A stretch of DNA of 64,000 nt from Styela clava (taxonomy: Eukaryota > Chordata > Ascidiacea > Stolidobranchia > Styelidae): NCBI RefSeq assembly GCF_964204865.1, contig NC_135250.1:27395395-27459394 (forward strand), given 5' to 3'. The notes under the pieces were generated by a model. That model saw only the letters and a list, made by a program, of their open reading frames with translations, searched no databases and was not told the DNA's origin. A program made the translations under genes and the position numbers. Within the stretch, counting starts at the first letter, position 1. Each line of letters opens with the position of its first letter. This document shows, one piece after another, positions 24,630-35,487 of the stretch.

Positions 24630-24770
24630 AATTAAGTGCAGCAATACAACTCTAACCTGGTACACATACTATATTCAGGAAGTGCGCCATCTTGGTGCAC
24701 ACACTTCTGGAGCTCCCTAAATAGCACCCTTTCCACGAATCGCTTGTAAATGAATGTAGGTTCGATTGAT
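24630..24770. repeat. Palindromic-family repeat fragment
   Basis: It contains acctggtacacatactata, then ggaagtgcgccatcttggtg and a terminal ttctggagctcc. This resembles the right ends of the copies at 26789 and 49143. It interrupts the tandem relic copies. Confidence 0.5.
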
Positions 24771-24984
24771 GGACAAAGAATTTCAATTACGTGATTATTT
24801 GCACAAAAACGTGCTGTTTTTGTTCGAGTACAATTGTTACTAATACAATCGAGTGTATTAGAAGGATTTCTCAGTGTATCAGGTTTCATTACGTTCGGAC
24901 AGTACTACTTATTCGGTTTATTCAAGCTTTATAAATTTTGCTGTGCGTATATGCCACGATGGACCTAACAAGATTTCTGGAGTG

Positions 24985-25210
24985 AAGGTGTAATACCGTA
25001 CGAGAATTTTGGGCAACATATAGCATCAGGACTTGGTTTCTTATGCGATCATTCTTTGCTCCTATTATAAGCCCCAACAAGTTAAAATTTTAGGTCGCTA
25101 TCTATTCCACTTGCATTAGGTTTTCAGGCCAAATAGATAGGCTACTGCTCGTAATCCTTCTTGCTCCAAAAATTTCTCGAATACTCTTTACTTGTCAACA
25201 TAATAATGCA
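24985..25210 (-). pseudogene. Relic of the 5' end of a family gene, copy 2
   Basis: A second, more decayed copy of the same 5' segment. It has ccgtacgagaattttgggca, tataagccccaacaagt and ctatctattccacttgc at the places of the intact gene's cgtacgagtatattgtcc, tataacccccaacaagt and ctatgccgcttgcc. The ATG is lost. The shared flank 'gctgt..gtatatgccacgat' before copies 1 and 2 shows they arose as tandem units. Confidence 0.5.
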
Positions 25211-25679
25211 CTGAGGACCCCCCCTCCCCTCCGCCAAAACTATATATTCTGTTTATTCAAGCCCTATAAATTCGGCTGTATGAATATGCAACGGCTGACT
25301 GATGAAAATGCTGTCAATACCATTTGCTTGGGAGAATCTATTAAAAAATATTCCAAATTGCTATTATAGTTTTGTGATTGACATCTTTTTTTTGTAGCCG
25401 CATTTAAATATTTATAAATTCAAATATGATTTTAGCAACCACGTTTGTTAAAATTGGTCACTTTTACAAATTTTGCGCCAATTGACTACGTCAACGGTAA
25501 AGATATTTAAATACGTTTAAAACAAGATTTCCATTATTCATATAATAGGATTATTAACAAATCGTTAACATTATCCGATGTTTATGTAAACTGGCTTAAA
25601 GATTATTAAATTATTCCTCATAGATTTAAATTAACTTTGTAAACTTATTTAAGTATATTAGTACAAACAAGACCGAGTT

Positions 25680-26275
25680 CAGTGAGTAACGTTAAAAATG
25701 TCCCACAACATTAAATTCAATACTATAGAAATGTGTTTTGTCATTACATTACAATAATCATACATAATGGTACATTGGCAATGAGATACCCCTTTCAACA
25801 CAGTATTGATCATTCTCTCTACCGCCGTCTGGTTGTACAAAAAAACATGAAATAGTTCAAGGGTTTTCGATAGTTTCACTGGTCCAGACAAACTTGTTTT
25901 CTTGTTTCATATTGTTCCGACCACCGTTTCTCAACCAGTGGGCCACGGTCCACTTCTGGGCCACAGATACATTTTCAGGTGGGCCACGAACCTATTAATA
26001 ATTGCCACAATTTTTGATAAATTTGTTAAACTTTGATTGAAATGAATGATACTGCCGCATTTTTGGCTGTGGGTGGTGATGCTCATTTTAATTATTTATT
26101 AACGTGTCTATTTTTTCAAAAATAGTTTCTTGTATTTTTTATTTTTTTCTTTGCATTAGAAAGTTGATGGACCTAATAAATTCTTGTGCACAAAAAGTGA
26201 ACCAAGACAGAATTGTGGATAACTATTGGTCAAGAACAATTCACACTGAAAATTGCCCAGACTGAATTATTGTCA
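25680..26275 (-). pseudogene. C-type lectin last-exon relic, interrupted by a transposon
   Basis: This is homologous to the carbohydrate-recognition exon at 48688-48940. On the minus strand an intact acceptor (attgcag) precedes a frame reading RLVTIIQSGQFSV, then a stop where the intact gene has the Trp of VWIGLDD. About 300 bp of foreign sequence follows (25921-26222). The exon then resumes as KQENKFVW, hits a TGA where the intact gene has CGA, and continues to QPDGGRENDQYCV. The end of the exon is deleted, and sequence resembling the 3' flank of the intact gene (near 48440-48560) follows. I did not find exons 1-3 in 26.3-28 kb. Confidence 0.75.
25921..26222. mobile_element. hAT-like insertion in the lectin relic
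   Basis: The left end accgtttctcaaccagtggg and the right end (tattggtcaagaacaatt, a decayed inverse) bracket sequence with no counterpart in the intact lectin exon at 48688-48940. Exon homology stops at about 25920 and resumes at about 26226. The borders come from this comparison. I could not read a clean target-site duplication. Confidence 0.55.
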
Positions 26276-26788
26276 CGAGTCGACTGCAATGTTATTACTA
26301 TATTTTAGTAAGTTTTAAACAAATTATGAAAACTGAATCTCATTGTCGCAATCTGAGTCTACAATTATTTTAATCTTTATTTTTGTAATTGTATCTTGTT
26401 TTGTTTGAATAAGTTAGACAATAATTTGAAAAAACTTTAAAAAAAATATGCTCACTCTTTCGAGGAAACGGATCACTTTGTTCTCATTTATCACATTTAT
26501 CTTGTTCAGATATCATAGTGGCAATGCCCACATACGGATTTGAAGTAAGAAGTAGATAAGGAGAAAGGACCTGCAGTTCAATATCCAACATCCTAATACG
26601 CAATCATATGATCATAGTTATTTCATATCTTGCTTGGAGTTATGCATATGACAGTAAATATTAATCTTATAATTGTGAAAGGATACATTATAAGGTTATA
26701 GGTATTTCGTATTCACATATTCCAGTTCGAACCTTATATGGTTTCACCTTAAACAAATTTAATTCCAACATACAATTTAAGGTACTCC

Positions 26789-26891
26789 TGAAGTATGCGC
26801 ACAAAGATGTCGCATAACCTGAACCCTAACCTGGTACACAACCTGAATTCAGTTTGTGCGCCATCTTGCTGCGCATATTTCAGGAGGTCCC
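26789..26891. repeat. Palindromic-family repeat, short copy
   Basis: The left arm gtactcctgaagtatgcgca and the right arm (gcgcatatttcaggaggtcc) are inverted copies around a short centre containing 'ctgaaccctaacctggtacac'. It looks like the minimal folded-back form of the family seen at 49143-49376. Confidence 0.6.
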
Positions 26892-27970
26892 AATTTAATA
26901 TAACCGATATTTTTACCGTATTATTTCCTAAGTCTAATTGTAATTTAATTGTGTGTTTTTATCATTTTTACACCCCAATCTTTTCCTGGTTTAACTTTTT
27001 ATTTCCAATTTATATTTAAAGATTTCATCCCAGTTTTCCAGGGCATGTTCATTTTTTCGTTATATTTGTGAAAATCTAAAATTTCCTTTTGCTTCTATCA
27101 TTTTATATTTTAATAAGTATAAATTTAGATTTTGCAGTCTTTTATTATCTTTTCCGATCTATCATGACTACCTGTAAATTGCAATGAAATCTGGTATCCT
27201 TATGCATGATGCCTTGTCTTTGAAATATTAAGGATTTCCTGCATGACGAAATGAAGTTGGTTCTATTGGATGCATAGGACCTGTCGTTTGAAATTTTATC
27301 ATATTCATACATATTCCCATTCTTTCTCTAACAGCATCTGCTATTGCTTGTGACAGAGACACAATGGCACAATCGAAATCAACAGAATCTAAGAAATTCA
27401 ATTAAACGACAACGACCAGCACAAAAGATGAAGCAAGAGTTAAAATGAAGAAACTGAAGTTGCTGATGGTCAAATCGGATGTCGTCCTCCTACGTTAATC
27501 ATAATTGATTTTAATAACAATTCATTAAATAGGCTGCTAAAAATTTAGATAATTTAGAAAAATATAAATAATTTTTTAGAGTGACCCAATTTTAGAGTGA
27601 CCAAATACATGAACAATTCTAAAAATTATATCATACACTTGAATGAAGACTATGAGTATCAGTTCATAATTTTAAAACGCCAAGATTTGCTATGAAATTG
27701 AATTGTATTGGTTCAAAGTATTTATTTTGTATATACAAATTGATTATCAAATTCACTTAGCGCTGAATATAAAATCAGATTTGTTGCTAATATTTGTTAC
27801 CACTTACCATCAACGCTTCCTGATAAAATTGGGCTGACGTGAAGGATATGCGCAAAGGAAGAGATATGTTTTATTTTTACTGTAAACTTTGTCGATATTA
27901 TTTTATATATTGTATAGTCAGTCATAGCGAAATTTCGGTTTATAAAGAGATAAAGTAGAAGTGCTGTACA
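26892..27970. other. Intergenic, no gene seen
   Basis: AT-rich sequence upstream of the secreted-peptide gene, presumably holding its promoter. I searched for relics of the lectin's upstream exons and found none. Confidence 0.45.
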
Positions 27971-30390
27971 ATGATGAAACTTGCTGAGAAAAGTCGTTAT
28001 ATTTTCAAAGCATTTGCATTACTTCTTTCTTCGACATTAATTTACAAATCTTCGCCAGCAGCTGGTGTGAGTTCCACAGAGAGACCCGGTGAGTGTACTG
28101 AACAATGTTATTTGAGATTGGACTAGCTAATTTCCATTCTATGACGAATTATATTATCCTGTAATATGGTATAGTATAGGGCAGGGTGGTCCAAGGTTGT
28201 TGGCTCCGCGGGCCACAAATTTATTTTTTTTATTGTCCGAGGGCCACAATAGTGCCTATAGAATAGGTAAACTGTGCAATACAAAACAAACACTTTAATT
28301 GTGCAAACACATAAGTATCAGACATAGCCATCCCAGGCTAATAGAATCCGCATTCGATTTTTAGTTTTCTAAAATGCCTATATTATTAGCATATATTCCC
28401 GACCAAAAAGATAGAAAGCCAGAGAATAATTTAGACTGCCAAGCACATCATTCAACTTTGCTATTTGCCTTGGCTAGCCATAACACTGGTCAATTCAGTG
28501 ACATTAGAAATGAAAGAATATGTCAAAAGATTTTTCTGAATAATTTTATTACGAGACAACACGAAATGTGATTTATTGATTACTTTCCGAATGTGACGCG
28601 GGCCACAGGTAATGCAGCGGTGGGCCACATGTGACACGCGGGCCTGGGTTTGGACCACCCTGGTATGGGGTATAGTCATATACAGTGGTGAGATTCATCA
28701 GGTTCGCACCGGTTCTATAGAACCGCCTCGCGGAATTTTATGAGATCAGCGAACCGGTTAGCATTACTGGTTACTGTCAATGTTTTTTTTTGTAACAGAA
28801 CCGGCTGAAAAGTTTAACTTTTGTGAAGTAACCGGCTGACAAAAAATTTGAACCCCACCACTGGTCATATAGTATAGATTGACCCGTGATGTATTTGGAT
28901 ATATTGTTCCATTCCATATTACAGTAACACAAGAAAAGTACAACAGTTGGAGACAGAAACTAAAGCAATGCTCAACGCCAGTGGTGTATTCAACATCAAC
29001 AGTTGGTACGTTGACGAGTATACCAACAAACAGGACTATATTTCAAAAATTCAAGAGATATTTTAGGAAAAATTGAGACTTCCTACGTGAACGACAGAAG
29101 CTGTTTTAGACATGAAATTTTTGCATGTACAGATATTGTGACCCCCTTATACCTTTCAAATATTATGAAACAAATTGAATAATACTTGTATCTCTGTTTA
29201 TATTGAGTAAAATGTAAATGTGATTATGTTGAGTTTTGTCAATGATTCCAATTTATGGGTTTTATTGTTATTCCCGCAAGTTCCTAGTTTGGCGTGTCAT
29301 CACCCAACTGGTTCTTAATTCAAATGAAAATGATATGAATCTTCGATGATACTAAAAATCAATTTCTATTCCACTAAACATAAACTTATTATAGCTTATT
29401 TAAGTTCTGTTCGACACACGGAGTAAATGCGTATACAGTGCTGATAGAATTTCAACGGACAACTGACATGCTCAGTGCTATATAAAAGATTACTAGAGAA
29501 CTTACAGTACACAGTACAGTACACGAGAGTTTAGTTTCGACTATTTCCTGTAAACTAGTTAAAAGATATAAATAATTGCAGCGATAGGTATTCACAATAA
29601 ATATATATTCATCTTGAATATTCATTGTTCGCTTTTTTGTCCGATTGTTTGGGTCAGATATTTTTGAAATGTGTGTGCGTGTATTGAACAAAGTATGTGG
29701 CTTATATTCAATTTTTCACATATTATTATAGAGGGCTATGATGGATTTAAAGTTGATGATAAAACGGGACCATACAGCAGCAAATACGCTTCAACTAGCA
29801 CAGGCGAGTTCGTTAATAAGATGTGATCAAAAATGTTTTCTCACACATATACAATTATCAACAGAAAAAAGTTCTCAACCAGTCCAAAAGCTTTAGTATT
29901 CTGACATGGTTACCTTTTAACTCCAATTGAGGTCCCTAATTAGTTCGAAAGTCTCTTATTGTTCTTTTTGTGTTTGTTATGTGTTGCAAGTTTTTATTGG
30001 TATTCTTCAAGTTAATATATACAGCATAATATTATTTTGCATAATAATTATTTGTAATATGTGAACCCGGACAATAATGGTGATTAGTCAGAAACTATTT
30101 GTATTAATGGTTAATGGTAAGAAATAGTGAAATGTGTATTTTAATATCAATACTGTTTTCATTGCATTTACGCCATGGTACTGACGAATGCAACTCTAAA
30201 TTTAGATATCCAAAATGGACGTTATACTGCGTGCAACTTTCCGTACGATACCTGCTTCAAAACTTGGAGTGGCACCAGTCGCAAAAGATCGCCAACAAAT
30301 CAATGTATATGCGACAATTTCTCTCCTTGCCCTTACAACAATAAAAAAATGCAGGATGTTGTTTCGAAGATCAGCAAGATGTTTCCGTGA
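27971..30390 (+). CDS. Small secreted cysteine-rich protein, four exons
   Basis: Exons 27971-28088, 28925-29005, 29732-29803 and 30206-30390 total 456 nt (151 aa). All three introns are phase 1. The third intron uses a GC donor (acag then gcgagt); the other donors are gtgagt and gtacgt. The protein opens with a basic stretch and a hydrophobic core (FKAFALLLSSTLIY), a plausible signal peptide with cleavage near SSPAAG. The middle is Ser/Thr/Lys-rich. The last exon holds five of the six cysteines seen after the signal (YTACNFPYDTCF, QCICDNFSPCPY) and a tribasic SRKRS that could be a proprotein cleavage site. I do not recognise the family. If intron 2 is retained, a shorter 89-aa form ends at 29076 with a basic C-terminus. 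Secretion is well supported by sequence; function is unknown. Confidence 0.65.
28182..28662. mobile_element. hAT-type non-autonomous element
   Basis: The terminal repeats are cagggtggtccaagg at the left and tttggaccaccctg at the right. The flanks gtataggg and gtatgggg are an 8-bp duplication with one mismatch. The ends are GC-rich (gcgggccac motifs), and there is no transposase frame. It sits in intron 1 of the secreted-protein gene. A second copy lies in the opposite orientation at 47630-48103. Confidence 0.85.
28683..28863. mobile_element. hAT-type non-autonomous element, short family
   Basis: The terminal repeats are cagtggtgagattca and (inverted) cagtggtggggttca. They are flanked by the exact 8-bp duplication gtcatata. 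The 181-bp element has an internal accggtt...aaccgg symmetry. It lies only 20 bp after the previous element, in the same intron, and about 60 bp before exon 2. Confidence 0.88.
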
Positions 30391-31449
30391 TTTATATTTG
30401 AATATGAATGAAAATTGATGTTTTTCTCATTTCAATCGCATTACGGTGTTGGGTAGGACTATTAAACATGACCTAGGCGATTTATTGAATTTATGAGATC
30501 AGTGTGAGCTGCCATTCTACCATATATTTAAACCAAAACAATATTTTGGAAGTTAAAATGATAATATATATGGTTACAGTACATATTAAGCATTAGAGAA
30601 CAAAACATATGATACACAATTCATTTATCCGCAGTGCAGTGCACACAGTGCATTTATCTACCGAACGCAATCCCGAAGCGATACAAAGGTATGTAATGGA
30701 AAAGTATGGAAGAAGTGGGTCATTTTTAGTTTTAAAGTCTGAAGTCTATCCGCGAAATTGAAAAACAAAACCGATTTCACAAAACATCTAAATCTGCGGT
30801 TGTTGTGTAAAATAAATTGTGTTTAAGTTTTGTAGTTTTTGGATCAATTTTGTGATCAAAATGGTAATTGAACACGAAAAACTTCTTAGATACATCTAAT
30901 GCAGGTCATTATTCTTTAAACTTAAGTTAAACTTAAGTTCGTGTACTTTACTTTATACGGCTAAAATCGTGATTCATAAAGTAGAGGCCTAAGTTTGTCG
31001 CCCGATTTGTTCCTGTATTATATAAGTTGTCGGCAAACTGTGGCCCGTCGTGCATTTTTTGCGGGCCTCCAATAAATTTCAATAACAGGTAGTGATACAC
31101 CGAAAAGTTTTATAAATACAACATAACATATAATTATTTTAACAAATGGTTTGTGTGCATATATCAAACGATCATGCATTACGTTCATTCCATCTACAGT
31201 ACCGGCATCACAATTATTCTGTTTTGTTGATTCCTGCGCAATTCATACGGCTATTATATACGTCTTGCCCTCCGAATAAGATTCTTTACAATCATGTACG
31301 AATATGTAATTGCCACTGCTTAAATAAACTATCTTCCATTCTGAGTAAGTTACCTATCCTTCACACGTGTCCTCTACAATCTTTGCGAATGTGAGAATCA
31401 CAGATATCTATTAGTTTTTTTTTTTTTTCTTCAACAATGATTACAGCTC
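30391..31449. other. Intergenic, no gene seen
   Basis: 3' flank of the secreted-protein gene. A GC-rich scrap near 31030 (gtcggcaaactgtggcccgt) looks like a hAT end fragment. No exon is supported. Confidence 0.4.
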
Positions 31450-33795
31450 ATTTAACAAAAGAAAAATATTTCAGCCTCATAGTTCCAACTATTAAATGTA
31501 TTGGCTGAACACCAATGCAGATAAAAAGAAGAAAAGCATTGCTACTTTGATTCCCATCTTTTTTGAGGTTGCTCCATTGCATAACTCTAAACATAACTAG
31601 ATTTAACATCAAAAATATTTTCAATATAAATAATTCATCATAAGTTTTTTCAACAAATCTTCACCTGTGTTACAGTAACATGTAGTTGTGAAAGTATCGC
31701 TATTTACATCACCTACGGTGCTGCATCCATCTGATCCACTGCTGCACAATCGCCCAACTTGGAGAACGCCTGAAAAGTAAAAATAGGCATGTACGGTGGA
31801 ATATCTCAGATGTAGGCTTATTTAGTTGTCGTGAACTGTATATTCAAAATATCTAATGTTATTTAATATTGATTACTGAACACGGAGTGGACATATTGAT
31901 CGTTTTGTTAATATGTTGTTGTTTTTGTTGTTGTTAGACGTTTTCTCCCTATCGTTATGAATAATTGTTTTTCTCATTAACTACTGAATAATTTGCTTTG
32001 AAATTTTCAGTGGTTGAAGATTGTATGTTTTGATTGGAGGCATTAATTTGTATTTGTATCAAAAATTTCTACAGGACCAAAGAGATTCGTTTTTTTGTGC
32101 GCTATGACGTTATTAAAAATTAAAATCTCCTCTCCTCCACCTTCGCTTTACCGATCGTGAAGTCCTACAAAGTCGTGAACATTGTGAGTACCGATAGTTT
32201 ATTGTAAAAAACTGTATTTTATTTACCATAGATTTGATCGTTTGTACCCACCATTCAAAGTTGCTTCTACTTTCGTACAGGTCGGTGTAGTCCCATTACA
32301 TTCTTTAGTTTCTGTTGATGAGTCGACGGTGTCACACACAAGGCATGTGTAACATCTGATGGCAGATGCTGTGAAATAAATCATAGAAATATGAATTATA
32401 GTAAATACTAATTAGTCAAGAATTATTTACTCAAAGTGGCGAAAGTCAAAAGTTCATTGAAGATATTTATTTACAATCTGACTCAACCTTAAAATTTTTG
32501 AACTGGATATCTGGCGCTCTATGAGTTGCACCAATAAATACACAGCTTGGAAAACTTTGCATGAATGTAATTTTATTTTATCGTCACGGTGTTTATAAAT
32601 TATATTTTTAAAGAAGGAATAGATATTGAAGAGAAATTTGCATCATCAAAACTATCATACAATAAATGAGTATGTTTGCTCTCATATATTCTATTTTCTG
32701 AATCCAAAATACAATTTTAAAATTACTTCAGATGTACTGCCCTACTGTACTAAGAATAATTATTGATCGTACGAATATACCTGTGGCAAAAATCAGCATC
32801 AAAGCCGCATAATATTTCAAGACCTTCATTTGAAACAGAGAATTGCTAAATCGTAATAATTTTCCGGTATACTGATCTATGTATTAAAACCTGCCACGAT
32901 TCAACCCGTGGTTTTTGTATGACCTGTCATTCCATAAAGTATCTCTTTTGAACCGTTTAATAACAATAGGAAATAAATTATGTGTGGCCAAAGGTAGTAT
33001 TATATGTTTAAATTACTAATACATGCTTGGGACGTGCTTAAAAAGTCACAATATTTCTGACAAAAGAAAAATAATATTATCGTTTGGTCATTGGGAAAGC
33101 TGATACACTGTTAAGAAACACGTTAAATAAGCTAGAAAAATAATTGTGCTCAATATTTCGATTCTGCTACGTGTAGTGAATTAATCGACCACAGTACATT
33201 ACATTTCAACCAGTACCTTGTCTTATTCTTTTTTTTTCATTTTGCAAATACTGAGTTTAACCGCCCATGTGTCGGTGTTGCAGACGTAGACAATAGAAAT
33301 TCACGCTTGGAGGGTTGCGAATAATAGAACGTTTGTACATATTTGGAAAACAATAGTCGATTTTACCTAATATATATTTAAAACTTGTACATCTAATTGT
33401 ATTCATTTGATAACCCTGTGTAAGTAAAATAAATTCGCATATGTAAATACTTTGAGATATTATGTGATAGTCCGACACACTCAAGCAATATGAATATGTC
33501 AATAACAAAAAATGAAACTATGGATATAGATTCACGTAATATTTACAAAAAAAATATATTCATATGAGCCTTATGCCAGATATGATTAAATAAAAAAGAC
33601 ATGTTTGTATTGATTAAAGGCAGTGGAACTTCATATGTATCAGCTATGTAATATGTAAAATCAGAATAAAGCACAAAAATTGTTTAATGAATTTTTTCCA
33701 AATTTTTAATCGTTTTTTAATCGCTCAGGAAAAATAGTTTAACCAAAACCAGACTGGTCTGCAATCATAATGCATTCTAAATACAGTTCGCTCTT
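31450..33795. repeat. Left arm of a large inverted duplication carrying a Ly6-like gene
   Basis: This segment matches the reverse complement of about 50735-53070 along its length. Shared landmarks are the whole Ly6-like gene, its 3' flank, an 'aaccctccaagcgtgaattt' segment near 33300/51320, and 'gcagaccagtctggttatgg' near 33750/50765. The arms are diverged and contain different insertions. Confidence 0.8.
31621..32829 (-). CDS. Ly6/three-finger-like secreted protein, copy A
   Basis: Exons 32781-32829, 32252-32368 and 31621-31769 join with phase-1 introns. The model encodes about 104 aa. A signal peptide (MKVLKYYAALMLIFATASA) is cut just before IRCYTCLVCDTVDSS. The CxxC start, spaced cysteines (KEC, PTC, RLC, DGC) and the closing TTCYCN fit a Ly6/uPAR domain, which usually ends with a conserved Cys-Asn. 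Nine cysteines remain in the mature chain, one fewer than the full ten-cysteine set. The C-terminus is GEDLLKKLMMNYLY with no hydrophobic GPI signal, so a soluble secreted form is inferred. An alternative donor at ACACAG|gtgaag could extend it to an unseen exon. The sister gene on the other arm is at 51834-52874. Confidence 0.78.
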
Positions 33796-35474
33796 TTAAC
33801 GGCTTGGAATATACAAATATGTCAAAGTCAGTCTTAAAATTATTCCTAATACATCTTGGTTTTTCTAAGAAATCTATAAAAAAAAAAAATTAGCGAATGT
33901 TGGACAATAATGTTACTGTTGGAAATACAACATGGACATATCAACGTCAACTTATTTTTGATACATTTCATTATCTTAGATTCATAGTTTAGACTAGATT
34001 TTGATTTAAATAAGAGTTATATAACTGTTTAACAAGCAAGGCGTTATTCAACAATTTTGATTGAGTCACATTTAAAAGTCTCATTTAATGGTATGGCAAA
34101 GGTTCAAATCTGCACGTTTTGGTGCAAATAAATCCCATAATAAAAATTCTTTGCCCATCATTTGAATCTACATAAATTCTTAAGAGATGCATTGAGAGGG
34201 TGCGTTTCATTTGAGCAGCTAGAAGGCGCAATGTCACGCGATGGCGATACCCAAAACCAGTGTCATTGTTACGTTTCCAACTAAAGAGAATTAGAGATAT
34301 TTTCAGAACAAGCCCGATCATGAGCAATTCTTATTTAGGCAATTCAGAGGTATAAGTACCGATATGAAGGTAACTAATTTTGTTCGTCTATATTACATCA
34401 AGTTGTGTAAAGGGAATAAAACCTCTGGACAGGAGATATATTCTGTTGGCTAACACAGACAGCCTTCGAACGCGTAGTAAAACTAGATATTGGAAAATCG
34501 GAATAACAGTATGGCCTCACCCTAAACACATACTACCTTATTTGGCCTATTTTGAGTATATGTCAGGCTCCATCGACTTAGATGAAAGACAAAAAAAATT
34601 TTTGTCGAGGATAATAATGAGAGAAAAGTTAGATCGACTATAAATATAATTCTGATTTCATCAATCAAACTTGTCACGAAAAAGACGTTTTCGACGCATG
34701 AAGCGTCCCAAAATGTTTTAAAATTACAAAGGGTATTTATCGACACTATATATTGTTTTGTACCTCAAAGATGTATTAAATGAAGTGAACAATTACTTAT
34801 TAAAATACAAGAAACCTGGATAAGATATATTGAGATCTGATTTCTTAATAATATTGAAATTATAAATGGACTTCATGGACACCCTGCACATTGTGCTGCT
34901 TCATATTGTACCCTGTTTTAAATGGAATTCTTTGATCAGTAGTTCGAATCGTACATTTATATACATAATAAGCATTGAAAAGCTGCGGTTTAGTTGAGTA
35001 CAGCTAGGGGGCCCTATGTCACGCGATTGTGTAACCCGAAACCGGACGCTTTATTTCATTTTTCAGCAAAAAAGTGTTTGATTTATTTTCGAAACAAGTT
35101 CGATCACGAGCAGAGCTTATTCGGCTTAATATGCGCATGACAAACGCGACATGGATAAAGGACGAATGTTTAGTAATATCGGTGGATATGATGAAATTAA
35201 TGATTTTTCTTTTAATTACATATTTGCTTATTTTAAGTCATAGCCGTTCAAAAACAAAAACGTTTAATTATATACCATACACCAGGTGGATATAATTAGT
35301 TACGCTTCAATCTTGCAAATCGAGTGTTTTCGAATGTTTGTTTCAAATAGAATAACAGCGCCGAATAAGATAGGCGGTTTAAATATCCTACGACTACTTG
35401 AGCACTCGATACTCGATTTGTTCCTCTTGGTATACAAGGGCAATGAAAATTAAAGTGCTATATTTTAATATTTA
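33796..35474. repeat. Intergenic with two related dispersed repeats
   Basis: 34200-34345 and 34985-35125 share atgtcacgcgat, a run like 'gaacaag(c/t)(c/t)cgatca(t/c)gag' and 'ttatttaggc/ttattcggc'. Between them, 34346-34535 is a palindromic-family copy (aggtaactaattttgttcg to acacatactacc). No gene was seen. Confidence 0.5.
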
Positions 35475-35487
35475 CAGAGCGTAAAGT
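35475..35487 (+). promoter_or_regulatory. 3' splice acceptor 10 nt upstream of start codon (candidate trans-splice site)
   Basis: The sequence tttaatatttacag ends at 35477 and the ATG is at 35488, the same 10-nt spacing as in the paralogue at 16060. Upstream both genes share 'tataca(a/g)gggcaatgaaaa', so the promoter-proximal region was duplicated with the gene. Confidence 0.5.

Noticed and set aside
29006-29076. Exon 2 of the secreted protein ending at the 29076 stop as the main form
   Set aside because: A gtacgt donor at 29006 joins in phase to two further exons that carry most of the cysteines. The short form is kept only as possible intron retention.
33257-33508. 83-codon minus-strand frame
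   Set aside because: It lies in the non-coding flank of the inverted duplication, and the sister arm near 51320 does not keep the frame.
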